Below, in pieces: positions 47,998 through 58,105 of a DNA stretch of 64,000 nucleotides. Source of the DNA: PALSA-243 sp049522755. GTDB taxonomy: Bacteria > Acidobacteriota > Terriglobia > Bryobacterales > Bryobacteraceae. The translations under genes and the position numbers were made by a program. The notes under the pieces are model-generated. The model was not told the origin of the DNA. It searched no databases and saw only the letters and a list, made by a program, of their open reading frames with translations. The stretch lies in contig JBEKNN010000005.1 in the NCBI GenBank assembly GCA_049522755.1, positions 1 to 64,000 on the forward strand, given 5' to 3'. Numbering within the stretch: position 1 is the first letter of the stretch; every line of letters begins with the position of its first letter.

Positions 47998-50223
47998 ATG
48001 AGGGCAGCTCCCTTTGGGCTTCCACTGGCAATCGCCGCGGCCGGTTTGAGCGCGTGGGCGCAGGTCTCCGCCACCATCGATATCAACACCGCGCAGACTA
48101 CGCCGCTTAACGCCAATTTCAGTGGGTTCAACGACGAGGTGGTTTTTCCGGCAGAGTTCTTCGACTACCGGCTGAACGCGATCGCGGCTGAGTTAGCGCC
48201 GGGTTGGGTGAGGTACCCAAGCGGCAGCTTTAGCGACGCGTTCAACAGGCAGACCGGCCTGATGGCGTCCTCATGGGCGGCGCAGTTTCAGGGTACGAAT
48301 ATCGCCACGCTGCTGACCGAGGCGGTTCCATGGGTCAACGGGAAAGGAGGCGGCTCGTTTGTGGATGGGGCGAACCGGGCGAATTTTCTGGGCGCGAAAC
48401 TGATTGTCTGCGTCTACGGTTTCACGGATACCGCCCAGTCGGCCGGCCAGATGGCTGCATTCGCCAAGGCCAATAATATTCCCGTGGCGGTGTGGGAGCT
48501 ATCCAACGAGCCTTATTTGTATCCAAGCTTTTTCACTTCGGGCGCCGACTATGTCACCAAGATGAAGCCGTATCGCGACGCCATCAAGGCGGCCGACGCC
48601 AACGCCGTCGTGGCTATCTTTTTCATCGACGCCGGCGACGCTACTCCCAATCCAACCTGGAACCAATCGATCATAAGCTATGGGACGCCTTACTGGGACG
48701 CGGTAACTTACCATCACTATCCGCCGCAGAGTACCGGCGCCTTCAGCCAGTGGATGGCGGATGAGAATGCCGTGCTGGCGACTAAGACATCGGCGTATGT
48801 TACCGGCTATCTCGCGCCGCTGAATCCGCCCGGTACGAAGTTCCTCATCTCGGAGTTTCTTCCCTCCAACGACGGATTGGGCACAGGCACTTCATTGACC
48901 GACGGGACGCTCTATGGCGCTATCTACGCGGCTGAATACACGATGCGGATGTCGAGCGTGCCCGCCATGTTGTATGTAGGAATGCACGCACTCACGGGTA
49001 CTACGGGCGTGTATGCGGTGAACGCTCATTACACCGACGTACAGAATGCGTATGACGCGGGGACAACCATTGACACTCTGACGCTCGATTTCGGCTATTA
49101 CCTCACGGCGCAGCCCCTGGGATTAGCGGTGTTGAACGGCGTTCTGCAAAACACGACTTCCGTGGATGCGACCACTGTCACCGGCGGCGCGACTGTGCCC
49201 GCTACAGGTCTGGGTACAATTCCAGCTCTCTACGCGCAGGCGTACACCACTGCCACCGGTCGGCAAAGCGTGGTGATCGCGAACAAGGGCGCGACGGCCA
49301 ATCAGGTGACGATTCGGGTCAACGGCACGCCGGCGATCGGGCCGCTGCCCGTCACATTCATCGCTGGGTCAGACCCCGCTACGCAGAACACGGCGGACAG
49401 CCAGAATGCCGTCGCGGTGCAGACATCCACCTTGTTTAACCCTGTCACTGTGCCCGCTTATAGCGTGGTGCGGGTGGATCTGAATCCCTCATTTGTCGCG
49501 TCAGCGGTTAACAGCGCCAGTTACGCATCGAGTGTGGTGGCGCCGCAGGAGATTGTGTCGCTGTTCGGATCGGAAATAGCCTTGCAGACGGCCAGCGCGT
49601 CACTGCCTCCTCCCACGGTTCTCGGAGCGCCTCGGTTCAGATCACCGACAGCGCAGGCAACAGTCAGCTGGCGCCGCTGTTCTCGGTCTCTTACTCCCAG
49701 GCGAACATTCTGATTCCGTCGGGTCTCGCAGCCGGCCAGGCGAGCTTCACAACGCTGCACGGGCCGCCGACGCCAGCGGCGCAACCGGTGTCGCTGACCG
49801 GGTCGATGACCATCGCGTCATCCGCGCCGGGACTCTACAGCGCGAACGCGGACGGCGCGGGCGTCGCCGCTGCCGTCGCTTTTCGCATTACCGCGGCCCA
49901 ATCAGACAGTGAGTGAGACAGCGTTCACCTGCAATCCGCCCGCGGTGCGTAGCTGTCTGGCATCGCCACTGAGCCTGGGCGCGGCGACTGACACGCTGTA
50001 TGTGGAACTTTATGGCACGGGAATCCGCGGCGCCGCGTCGGTTCAATGTTATGTGGGCGGGCTGAGCGTGCCGGTGCTCTACGCCGGGCCGGTAGCGGCG
50101 AACGCGGGCCTGGATCAAGTGAATATCTCGATCCCGAAGAGTCTGGCGGGCACGGGCGATGTGCGGGTATATCTGGTTGCGGATGGAGCGATCTCGAACG
50201 TGGTCGGCTTGAACGTGCAGTGA
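47998..50223 (+). pseudogene. Secreted clan GH-A glycoside hydrolase-like gene with TIGR03437 domain, two compensating frameshifts
   Basis: The intact first frame (47998-49713) encodes a signal peptide and a TIM-barrel of the GH79/GH39-like kind: WVRYPSGSFSDAF, WELSNEPYLY (acid/base Glu171), YWDAVTYHHYP, FLISEFLPS (nucleophile Glu286), followed by a beta-sandwich and the start of a TIGR03437 domain (AVNSASYASSVVAPQEIVSLFG). A missing base near 49626 moves the domain (ASVQITDSAGNSQLAPLF, YSQANILIPSGLAAGQ) into another frame. An extra C near 49891 restores the first frame for SETAFTCNP...GTGIRGAASVQCYVGG to the stop at 50223. Either a recent pseudogene or two sequencing errors; without them the product would be about 740 residues. 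Confidence 0.82.
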
Positions 50224-50242
50224 GCCTTCGCCATGACGGCAG

Positions 50243-51148
50243 TTACTGCTTGCTCTGCGGCGTCTGGTTAGTACTTAGTGGTCCAACTGGACTTACTAAC
50301 TCCGTCCGCCAGATGGGGCAGCCATCACAGAACGGACCCTCCGATTTTACAAAGGCCGGCGGGCTTCCATCGAGAATCCAAACACGGGTGTCGGGCGGCT
50401 GCTTGCCCACTAACGGGGCGACTACTCCACGAACGCCGCCGATGTCAACTTTGACAACATACCTTGTGGCCTTATGGCGGGCGCCGCCGGTCAAGAACCA
50501 GTCTTCGCCTTCGGCGCTAATGGCAAGTTTTACCAGTAGAGGCTTGGGCGCGGCCACTACCATGGATGCGGCGGCCGATTGTGCGCCAGGGGCAATATTC
50601 TTAAGGAGGACGGGCACTATGCCGTTGGCAAGGTTTGGCGGAGGCTCCAGGCGGTCAGTGACTGCTTTCTCGCTTCCGTCGCTATCGGCATAACGGACCG
50701 CGACCAGACCGGTGGAACCGTTGACTGAGACATCCATCTGGCGTTTGAATACCGGACCCTTTTGCACCAGGTGATCGGAGAGAATGTGGAAACTGCCTTT
50801 CTGCGAAAAAACCGTGGTTTCGTCCTGTAGCGAGCCATCTTTGAAATGAAAGACCAGCCGGCTGGTAACTGCGCCGCCGTGGGTCGCCTGGGTCGAGTCA
50901 CCATCGGCAATAATTGCACCGTCTAACGTGCGTAAGGTCAGGAAGCCGTGGATTTCGCCCTCCACATAGCGTACCGCGATGGGCTCGATAGGGATAGTGG
51001 ACGTATGGCATACAGCCGCACAGCACAGCGCGAAGGCAAGAAATCCAAACCACCGGGAACGTCCGCCGGTGAGAAGCGCGAAAGACCGGGATTTGCGGCC
51101 ATGGCGCTGCGAACTGCAATTCTGAGTGAGCTGTTTCACCACCGACAT
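50243..51148 (-). CDS. Exported protein of unknown function, 301 residues
   Basis: I do not recognise the family firmly. A basic N-terminus and hydrophobic segment (WFGFLAFALCCAAVCHTS) precede a beta-rich body: VRYVEGEIHGFLTLRTLDGAIIADGD, LVFHFKDGSLQDETTVFSQ, FHILSDHLVQKGPVF and YVVKVDIGGVRGVVAPLVGKQPPDTRVWILDG. The FKDGSLQDETTVFSQ stretch looks like a lipid- or ligand-binding beta-barrel seen in acidobacterial hypotheticals. I chose start 51148 (GGAG 9 nt upstream). It faces the disrupted hydrolase convergently. Function open. Confidence 0.7.
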   Translation of the reverse strand: MSVVKQLTQNCSSQRHGRKSRSFALLTGGRSRWFGFLAFALCCAAVCHTSTIPIEPIAVRYVEGEIHGFLTLRTLDGAIIADGDSTQATHGGAVTSRLVFHFKDGSLQDETTVFSQKGSFHILSDHLVQKGPVFKRQMDVSVNGSTGLVAVRYADSDGSEKAVTDRLEPPPNLANGIVPVLLKNIAPGAQSAAASMVVAAPKPLLVKLAISAEGEDWFLTGGARHKATRYVVKVDIGGVRGVVAPLVGKQPPDTRVWILDGSPPAFVKSEGPFCDGCPIWRTELVSPVGPLSTNQTPQSKQ

Positions 51149-51276
51149 CGGCTTGGTCTCCGGAATGGCAGTAGCAATTAAACGACCGAAGTGGGAAGTG
51201 CTCGCAACGAGGCCGATTCGTTGAAACTTACTTCCGGGTTCAGAATGCAATTGCTGCTAAGGTTTAATCCGGACTA

Positions 51277-52036
51277 ATGACTTCCCATCTCGCCATCCGA
51301 ATTCTTATTCTATTTCTCGCTACGGCTGGAGTGGCGGCGAAGTAACCGATCGGGACGGTCAGCCATTGCGTGGAGTGAACGTGCGGCTCGCAGCGTACGC
51401 ATCGTGGGCGGTATGAGGCAAACCAACGCCGACCGTACGGCTACCACCGACGACCGGGGAATTTTTCGCGTCTGGAATCTTTTGCCGGGTAAGTACTACG
51501 TTGAGGTGGCCGGCCGCAGTGGAGGCGCCAATTTGTATGCAGGCGATTCACCGCCGCAATACAATGCGGATCAGGCTTTTCTTCCGGGCTACTTCGGCGG
51601 CGGCAGAAGCCTGGAGTCGGCGGCCCCCGTCGAGATCGAGGCTGGAACCGAAGCCACGGCCGATGCCGCCCTGAAGCTTGAGCCTTCCAACAAGATTCGC
51701 GGCTCCCTGGCGAATTTCGTTCCCCGGCGGACCGTCAAGTTCGAACTCTTTGCGGCCGATGAGGATGTCTCCGCGAGCCGAGTAAGCGTCAATGGGAACA
51801 CCGGACGGTTCGAGATTCAGGACGTAGTGGCTGGCGCCTACACTTTGCGCGCGACCCAGGGCGAGAGTGTCGCTGAGGTTGGCGTTAGCGTCAATGGCAA
51901 TGACGTGGATGGAATATTGGCGCAGCTTATGCCGGGCGTAGACATCAAGATTGTCACTCGTTTCGCCGGCGTACAGGGGCACAATCCGCCGGCGGCCTAT
52001 GCCAAGCGGTTCCCGCGGCAAAACTGGATTAGCTAG
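51277..52036 (+). pseudogene. Disrupted carboxypeptidase-regulatory-like domain protein
   Basis: ATG 51277 starts a typical signal peptide (HLAIRILILFLATAG) that hits a stop after 22 codons. The expected continuation GGEVTDRDGQPLRGVNVRL is in the next frame, and after about 51400 the third frame carries GMRQTNADRTATTDDRGIFRVWNLLPGKYYVEVAG and further repeats up to 52036. At least two frameshifts are therefore needed, and the 3' end is also lost (product ends soon after a third repeat). Acidobacterial proteins of this type are surface proteins with several CarbopepD_reg units. Confidence 0.75.
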
Positions 52037-52115
52037 CTAACTGAAGTTACTCGCGCCGTTAGTGAGCTCAGTAAGTTAGCTACAACACTGGTCACTAACG
52101 CCTCGATTGTAAAAC

Positions 52116-52161
52116 GCGTTCACACGAGTGTGAACGCTGCACGCAAAAGTGCGTGCGCCAC
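52116..52161 (-). repeat. REP-like element (E type) downstream of permease copy 2
   Basis: Stem with arms GCGTTCACAC/GTGTGAACGC (52116-52137), hairpin GCACGCA-AAAG-TGCGTGC, and GTGG foot (minus strand, 52158-52161). It lies 9 nt from the permease stop; an equivalent unit follows the neighbouring permease at 54862-54906. Confidence 0.88.
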
Positions 52162-52170
52162 GGCCAAGCC

Positions 52171-54807
52171 CTATTCCGAACGCAGCATACTAACCGGATC
52201 GATCCGCACCGCGTGAATCACCGCCGGCAGCGCGGCCAGCAGCGCCGCCGCCAGAATGGCGAACAACGGCAGCGCCAGCATGGCCGGGTCGGTGGCCTTC
52301 ACCTGGAAGAACAGCGATTCGATGTATCGCACCGATGCTAAACCAAGCGCCATTCCCGCTAGCGCGCCCGCGGCCACCATTGCCAACACGTCCACCGCCA
52401 CCAGCCGCGCGATGCCGCCGGCCTGCGCGCCGATCGCCATCCGAATGCCAATCTCCTTCCGCCGCTGCAGCACCGAATAGTCCAGCACGCCAAACAGTCC
52501 GATACCCGCGAGCAACAGCGCCACCGCCGCGAAGAACAGCGTCAACATCGCCAGCAGGCGCTCGCTGACTGTATGTTGCTGAACGAGTGCGGCCTGTGTC
52601 CGGATGTTACTGACGCGGAATCCCGGACGCGCCCGTGACGCCTCGCGGCGCAGAACTGCCGCCAGTTCCAGCGGGTTTCGGCTGGATGTGCGCACTATGA
52701 ATGTCCCGCGGCTGTAGTTCGCTTGGAAAGGGAAATAAGCAATGGGCTGCATTGGCTCGCGCATGTCCTTGTAACGGGTGTCCGCCACCAAACCCACCAC
52801 CTGATATCTGGTACGCCGGCCTTCATTGGCAACAACCTCAAACGACTTGCCGACTGGGCTCTCGATTCCGAAGTACTGCTTCGCGAATGTCTGGTTGACC
52901 ATGGCCGACCCCGGCAGCGCATCGCTTGCGCCAAAATCCCTGCCTTTGAGCAAAGGAATTTTCATCACCTGTCGCCACTCGGGCGAGATACTTAGAAAAT
53001 AGGATGCGACCGCACCCGGAGCGGCTCCGTTCACTGAGATGAATCCGTTCCAGCTCTCTCCGGTCATCAACGGCCACTCGCACATCGCCACCGCCTCGAC
53101 GCCCTGCACCGTGCGCAGATGTTCCGCGACCTGCTGCCATGCAGCCGGCGGCTGCGGAAGCGCCGTCAGCGTCTCCAGCGTGAGAAGCCGCTCGACGGAA
53201 AATCCAGTAGCTTGATGGGAAAGCCGCCCGGACGTCGCGACGCAGAGTCCCGCGACGAAAAGTACGAGAAAGCAGAAGGCAACCTGGACTGCGATCAGCG
53301 CTTGCATCAGGCGCGGCCGCGAGTGCGGACGGTCTCCACCCTTGAGCGCACTCGCGGGCTTCACCCCTGACGCGCGCAGAGCCGGCGCCAGGCCAAACAG
53401 GCAGGTCACGCCAAGGGCTAATGCCAAGCCGAATCCCAGCACTCTCCAATCCGCTGCAAGAACCAGGCGCGTCGGGTTCTCGCTCGTACCGATCATGCTG
53501 ACGACGAATGGCGCGGACCACCAGGCGAAGCAGGCGCCGATGCCTGCCGCCAGTAACGTCAGCCATGCGCACTCCACCAGCAGCAGTTGGACCAGGCGCC
53601 CCCGCCCGGCGCCGATGGACACTCGCAGAGCCATCTCGCGCTGCCGCGCCGCCGCCTGCGCCGTCATCAGATTGGCGACGTTGGCGCACGCGATCAGAAG
53701 CACCAGCGCTACCAGCAAACCAAGCGCCATGAGCGGCATTCCGTACTCTTTCTGCATCCCTGACACGCCGGCCGGCGCGGGGCTTACCAGCAATTTCTGG
53801 CTCAGGTATCCGTCCATTTCCTGCTTCGGTATTGCGGCGAAACCCTTCGCGCTTTCCTCCAGGAATCCTCGAAACACGGCGCGCAGTCTCTCATGAACGG
53901 GTGAGACGTCGACGCCCGGCTTCAACTCGACGAACGTCCGGAACCAGCGATAATCCGAACGCACAATCGCGTTATGCTTTGCCATCATGGTGGGAACGAA
54001 AATGTCCGTTACGGTTCCCGGCGCGGTTCCGGTAAACTTTGCCTGTGCAACGCCGATGATCCGATAGAGGTCATCGCCCGTCCGAAAGGTCCGCCCGATC
54101 ACGCTGTGGTCCTGTCCAAAACGCCGCGTCCAATAATCGTAAGACAGCACGGCGTAGGGATGTGCGCCCGGCGTCACGTCGTCACTTTCCGTAAATAGCC
54201 GGCCCAGCGCGGGGCGAACTCCGAACGAGCCGAACATCCAACCCGAGACGTACTGTTGATAGGCTTTTTCCATCTCCGGATCCGACCGGTAAGTCAGATC
54301 GATTCGGGCGGCATTCGAGATAGCGATCAACTCGGCTTGGTCCCTTACCACGGCGCGCATCTGCCGGAACATAGGATAGGCACACGCGTCACCAGTGGCG
54401 ATTTTGCCGTCCGGGCCGGTGGATTGATGGGACAAAACGTAGAGCCGCTCAGACCCGGCGACTGGCAATGGCCGCCATAGCGTGGCGTCGATGAGCCGGA
54501 ATGCCGAGGTGCATGCGCCAATCGCAAGCGCGAGTGAAAGGATGGCCGCTGCGGAGGTCACCTTTCGCTTCATAAGTTGCCGCCATCCAAAGACAGCGTC
54601 GGCGCGGAGCGAATCGAGCCACGGGATGAGATGGATGTCGCGGCTCTCTTCGCTATGCCGTAGCGCGGAGCCGAACGCTCTGCGGGCTTCGGCGGCGTCG
54701 CGCCCCTGCTCGATGGCGTCTTCGATATGCGACTGTAGCTCTTCCTCGATTTCGCGGGCGACACTGTCAGAGCGAATGAGATTGGCGATGCGTGACCAAA
54801 GCGACAT
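52171..54807 (-). CDS. ADOP-type ABC transporter permease, second tandem copy
   Basis: 878 residues with the same architecture as the neighbouring 54916-57576 gene and high sequence similarity throughout: N-terminal EIEEELQSHIEDAIEQGRDAAEARRAFGSALRHSEESRD, TM segment AAAILSLALAIGACTSAFRLIDA, central VALVLLIACANVANLMTAQAAARQREMALRVSIGAGRGRLVQLLL, and the terminal FFAAVALLLAGIGLFGVLDYSVLQRRKEIGIRMAIGAQAGG. AGGAGG precedes ATG 54807. It is the promoter-distal member of a PadR-permease-permease set and no ATPase is nearby. Probably exports or inserts an unknown hydrophobic substrate. Confidence 0.9.
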   Translation of the reverse strand: MSLWSRIANLIRSDSVAREIEEELQSHIEDAIEQGRDAAEARRAFGSALRHSEESRDIHLIPWLDSLRADAVFGWRQLMKRKVTSAAAILSLALAIGACTSAFRLIDATLWRPLPVAGSERLYVLSHQSTGPDGKIATGDACAYPMFRQMRAVVRDQAELIAISNAARIDLTYRSDPEMEKAYQQYVSGWMFGSFGVRPALGRLFTESDDVTPGAHPYAVLSYDYWTRRFGQDHSVIGRTFRTGDDLYRIIGVAQAKFTGTAPGTVTDIFVPTMMAKHNAIVRSDYRWFRTFVELKPGVDVSPVHERLRAVFRGFLEESAKGFAAIPKQEMDGYLSQKLLVSPAPAGVSGMQKEYGMPLMALGLLVALVLLIACANVANLMTAQAAARQREMALRVSIGAGRGRLVQLLLVECAWLTLLAAGIGACFAWWSAPFVVSMIGTSENPTRLVLAADWRVLGFGLALALGVTCLFGLAPALRASGVKPASALKGGDRPHSRPRLMQALIAVQVAFCFLVLFVAGLCVATSGRLSHQATGFSVERLLTLETLTALPQPPAAWQQVAEHLRTVQGVEAVAMCEWPLMTGESWNGFISVNGAAPGAVASYFLSISPEWRQVMKIPLLKGRDFGASDALPGSAMVNQTFAKQYFGIESPVGKSFEVVANEGRRTRYQVVGLVADTRYKDMREPMQPIAYFPFQANYSRGTFIVRTSSRNPLELAAVLRREASRARPGFRVSNIRTQAALVQQHTVSERLLAMLTLFFAAVALLLAGIGLFGVLDYSVLQRRKEIGIRMAIGAQAGGIARLVAVDVLAMVAAGALAGMALGLASVRYIESLFFQVKATDPAMLALPLFAILAAALLAALPAVIHAVRIDPVSMLRSE

Positions 54808-54861
54808 ATTCAAGAACCTCCTAACCCTTCATGGGAACGCATTTTCCCAGCCGCCAACAGC

Positions 54862-54906
54862 GCGTTCACACGAGTGTGAACGCTGCACGCAGAGTGCGTG
54901 CGCCAC
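54862..54906 (-). repeat. REP-like element (E type) downstream of permease copy 1
   Basis: Same two-stem unit as 52116-52161 with GTGG foot at 54903-54906 (minus strand). It sits between the two permease genes, so the duplicated segment includes gene plus REP. Confidence 0.88.
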
Positions 54907-54915
54907 GGCCAAGCC

Positions 54916-57576
54916 CTACTCCGAACGCAGCATAATGACTGGATCGATATGCACCGCGTGGATCACCGCCGGCAGCGCGGCCAGCAGCGCCGCCGCCACA
55001 ATGGTCAGCGAGGGTATCGCCAGCATCGCCGGGTCGGTGGCCTTCACCTGGAAGAACAGCGATTCAATGTATCGCGCCGACGCCAGACCGAGCGCTACGC
55101 CTCCCAGCGCCCCGGCCGCCACCATCGACAGGACATCCACCGCCACCAGCCGCGCGATGCCGCCGGCTTGCGCGCCGATCGCCATGCGAATGCCGATCTC
55201 CTTCCTCCGCAGCAACACCGAGTAGTCCAGCACGCCGTACAACCCCACCCCTGCCAGCAGCAGCGCGATTCCCGCGAAGAATACGCCCAGCATCGCCAGC
55301 AGCCGCTCACGCACCGTGTGCGCCTGGTCGATCTCGGTTTGTGTGCGTATGTTGCTCACACGAAATTCCGCGCGTGCATTCGGCACTTCCCGGCGAAGTA
55401 TCGACGCGAGGGCGAGCGGATTCGCACTGGACGTGCGGACCACGAATGTGCCGCGGCTCATCGGCAGAAACGCTCCCTTGGCATCGATCGCTTGAAACGG
55501 AACGTAGGCCGTCGGCCGGATGGGCCGTCGCATGTCGTCTCTTGAGCGGGCGTCGCCGACGAAGCCCACCACCTGAAAACGAGACCGCGAATCGCCGGGC
55601 CCGACTCTCTCGAACCACTTCCCAATTGGATTTTCACCGTCGAAATACTGCTTCGCGAAACTCTGATTGACTATTGCTACCGCCGGACTGGCATCGCCCG
55701 GGACAAAGTCTCTGCCGCCGAGGAGAGGAATCCGCATCGTATCCATCCAGCCCGGCGAAACATTCAGAAAATCGGAAAAGACTTCGGATGGCGCTCCGCC
55801 GTTAATCGAAATATCGCCGACCGCGCTCTCGCCGCTCATCAGCGGCCATACCGTTAACGCGGCCGTCTCCACGCCGGGGACCCCGCGCAGATGCTCGAGC
55901 ACCTGCTGCCAATAGACCGGCAGCTGCGGACGCCGCGGCAGTGTTTCCAGGTTGAGAATCCGCTGCGCGGAGAACCCTGTGGGCTGATGCGACAGCCGGT
56001 CGAACGTGCTTGAGAACAGGCCTGCCGCGAAGTGCACCACAAAACAGAAAGCAATCTGGACCGCGATCAGCGCGTGCATCAGCCTGCGGCGCGAGTGCGG
56101 ATCTTCGCCGCCCTTCAGCACGCCGGCCGGCCTGACTGCCGAGGCGCGCAGCGCAGGCCCGAGACCAAGCACAAAGGTCACCACTAGAGCCAGCGCCAGG
56201 CCGAATCCGAGAACCCGCCAGTCCGCCGGAAGTATCAGGCGCGCGGGGTTATCCGGCGAGTCGATCATGCCGACGATAAACGGCGCGGCCCACCACGCGA
56301 ATAACCCGCCAATGACCGTGGCGATAAACGCCAGCCAGATGCTTTCCATCAGCAGCAACTGTGTCAGACGCCATCGCGTGGCGCCGATCGAGATGCGGAG
56401 CGCCATTTCACGCGCCCGCGCCGCCGCCTGCGCCGTCATCAGGTTGGCGACGTTGGCGCACGCAATCAGCAGCACCAGCGCCACCAGGATTCCGAGAGCG
56501 GTGAGCGCGCTGCGGTAATACCTCTGCAGATTGGAGCGTCCGCTGCCCGCGGGCTCCAGCAACAGCTTTTCTTGACGGGCTTCCTCCCGCCGCCGGTCGA
56601 TGGCGGAAAAACTCTTCGCCCGCTCCTCCTCGACCGCGCGATAGGTTACGCTCAGCATCTGGTGAACGGGCTCGGGCGCAATGCCCGGCCGCAATGCCAC
56701 CATTGTCCGCAGCCAGAAGTTGTTGGAGCTGGCGAGCGTGCGTGGATTCTTCATCGCCATGGGAAGGAAGATGTCGGTTACCGTACCGGTTTCCGTGCCG
56801 GTAAAGCCCTCCGGGGCCACGCCGGCGATCTCAAAGTGGGTATCGCCCATGCGAAAGGTTCGGCCGATCACGTTCCGGTCCTGTCCGAAGCGGCGCGTCC
56901 AATACTCGTAAGAGAGCACGGCGTAGGGGCTCGCGCCGACCTTGTCATCGTCGTTCTCGGTAAGCAGCCGCCCTGCAGCCGGGTGCAGTCCGAACGCGCC
57001 GAACATCCAGCCGGAAACGAATTGCCGGTATGCTTTCTCCATCTCCTGGTCTGAGCCATAGGTCAAATCGCTGCGTTCCGCGTATGAGATCGCGATCAGC
57101 TCGGCCTCCCCCCGCGCCGTGGAGCGCATCTGGAGGAACATCGGATACGAGCAGCTATCGTATACAAAGGTCTTGCCATCGGCGCCGATGTCCTCAAAAG
57201 CGACCACGTACAGCCGCTCCGGGTTCGCAACCGGCAATGGCCGCAGCAGCAGGGCGTCGATGAGCCGGAATGCCGACGTGCATGACCCGATCGCCAGAGC
57301 CAGCGACAGGATGGCCGCCGCGGACGTCGCCTTGCGCTTCATAATCTGCCGCCAGCCGAAGACGGCGTCGGCGCGCAGCGAATCGATCCACGGGATAAGC
57401 CGGATGTCGCGGCTCTCTTCGCGCCGCCGTAGCGCGGAGCCAAACGCTCTGCGGGCTTCAGCGGGGTCGCGGCCTAGCTCGATCGCTTCCTCAATATGCG
57501 CGTGGAGCTCTTCATCGATTTCACGGTTCAAGCCGTCGCCGCGAAGGACATTTGCGATGCGCGACCAAAGCGACAT
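54916..57576 (-). CDS. ADOP-type ABC transporter permease, first tandem copy
   Basis: 886 residues, start 57576 only two bases after the PadR stop. Same domain plan as its neighbour: cytoplasmic helical N-terminus (EIDEELHAHIEEAIELGRDPAEARRAFGSALRRREESRD), first TM (AAAILSLALAIGSCTSAF), MacB-like periplasmic domain with RTFRMGDTHFEIAGVAPEGF, three mid TMs (VALVLLIACANVANLMTAQ), second periplasmic domain, and C-terminal FtsX-type block. Close similarity to 52171-54807 indicates tandem duplication. Presumably regulated by the upstream PadR protein. Confidence 0.9.
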   Translation of the reverse strand: MSLWSRIANVLRGDGLNREIDEELHAHIEEAIELGRDPAEARRAFGSALRRREESRDIRLIPWIDSLRADAVFGWRQIMKRKATSAAAILSLALAIGSCTSAFRLIDALLLRPLPVANPERLYVVAFEDIGADGKTFVYDSCSYPMFLQMRSTARGEAELIAISYAERSDLTYGSDQEMEKAYRQFVSGWMFGAFGLHPAAGRLLTENDDDKVGASPYAVLSYEYWTRRFGQDRNVIGRTFRMGDTHFEIAGVAPEGFTGTETGTVTDIFLPMAMKNPRTLASSNNFWLRTMVALRPGIAPEPVHQMLSVTYRAVEEERAKSFSAIDRRREEARQEKLLLEPAGSGRSNLQRYYRSALTALGILVALVLLIACANVANLMTAQAAARAREMALRISIGATRWRLTQLLLMESIWLAFIATVIGGLFAWWAAPFIVGMIDSPDNPARLILPADWRVLGFGLALALVVTFVLGLGPALRASAVRPAGVLKGGEDPHSRRRLMHALIAVQIAFCFVVHFAAGLFSSTFDRLSHQPTGFSAQRILNLETLPRRPQLPVYWQQVLEHLRGVPGVETAALTVWPLMSGESAVGDISINGGAPSEVFSDFLNVSPGWMDTMRIPLLGGRDFVPGDASPAVAIVNQSFAKQYFDGENPIGKWFERVGPGDSRSRFQVVGFVGDARSRDDMRRPIRPTAYVPFQAIDAKGAFLPMSRGTFVVRTSSANPLALASILRREVPNARAEFRVSNIRTQTEIDQAHTVRERLLAMLGVFFAGIALLLAGVGLYGVLDYSVLLRRKEIGIRMAIGAQAGGIARLVAVDVLSMVAAGALGGVALGLASARYIESLFFQVKATDPAMLAIPSLTIVAAALLAALPAVIHAVHIDPVIMLRSE

Positions 57577-57578
57577 AG

Positions 57579-57908
57579 TTAAGCCATCCTCAGGACGCGA
57601 TTCACGGCCGAAGTGACCGCTTGCCAGCGCGACTCTTCCGCGGCAAGCTGCCTCTTGCCCCCCGCCGTCAATTCATAGATACGCGCCCTGCGCCCGGTGT
57701 CTTTCACGATCCACTCGGCGCGAATCCAGCCGGCTTCTTCCATCCGATGGAGCGCCGGATAGAGCGAGCCTTCCTCGACGCGGAGCACTTCCGCGGACAT
57801 GCCCTGGATGGCGGACATGATGGCGTAGCCGTGAAGGCGCGGCCGCCGCGAGAGGATCTTCAACACCAGCAGATCGAGCGAGCCTTGCAGCGAATCGGGT
57901 TTGGGCAT
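57579..57908 (-). CDS. PadR family transcriptional regulator
   Basis: A 109-residue winged-helix repressor: SLQGSLDLLVLKILSRRPRLHGYAI, LRVEEGSLYPALHRMEEAG and DTGRRARIYELTAGGKRQL. The sequence is similar in layout to the PadR at 16034 but clearly distinct, and its upstream palindromes are different too. It is co-transcribed with the two ADOP permeases. The effector is unknown. Confidence 0.92.
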   Translation of the reverse strand: MPKPDSLQGSLDLLVLKILSRRPRLHGYAIMSAIQGMSAEVLRVEEGSLYPALHRMEEAGWIRAEWIVKDTGRRARIYELTAGGKRQLAAEESRWQAVTSAVNRVLRMA

Positions 57909-57911
57909 ACT

Positions 57912-57930
57912 CAGACGTCTGAATACGTAT
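57912..57930. promoter_or_regulatory. Palindromes upstream of the second PadR gene
   Basis: CAGACGTCTG (57912-57921) and ATACGTAT (57923-57930), two perfect palindromes immediately before the start codon. They are candidate operator half-sites for the PadR product; unlike the other PadR locus there is no TACCCTAG element. Confidence 0.55.
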
Positions 57931-57968
57931 ACTGGCGAGCGGCAAAAAGGTTACGACACATTCATCCT

Positions 57969-58073
57969 GTAGGGCGGACCCCCTGGACCCGCTCTTCGAC
58001 CAGCCAAATCAGTCGGACGCGATCCTGAAAGGCCGACCGGGGGGTCGGCCGCGGACCAGGGGGTCCGCCCTAC
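57969..58073. repeat. Inverted pair of REP-like elements (F type)
   Basis: GTAG foot at 57969-57972 followed by a GCGGACC stem (degenerate partner), and the inverted copy at 58031-58073 with two perfect hairpins, GGCCGACC-GGGG-GGTCGGCC (58031-58050) and GCGGACC-loop-GGTCCGC (58051-58068), then GTAG foot (58070-58073, minus). About 19 bp match between arms, enough to form a large cruciform or act as terminator. Confidence 0.82.
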
Positions 58074-58105
58074 AAGTTGTAAGTGACATTGGGTTGCCGA
58101 CCGGC

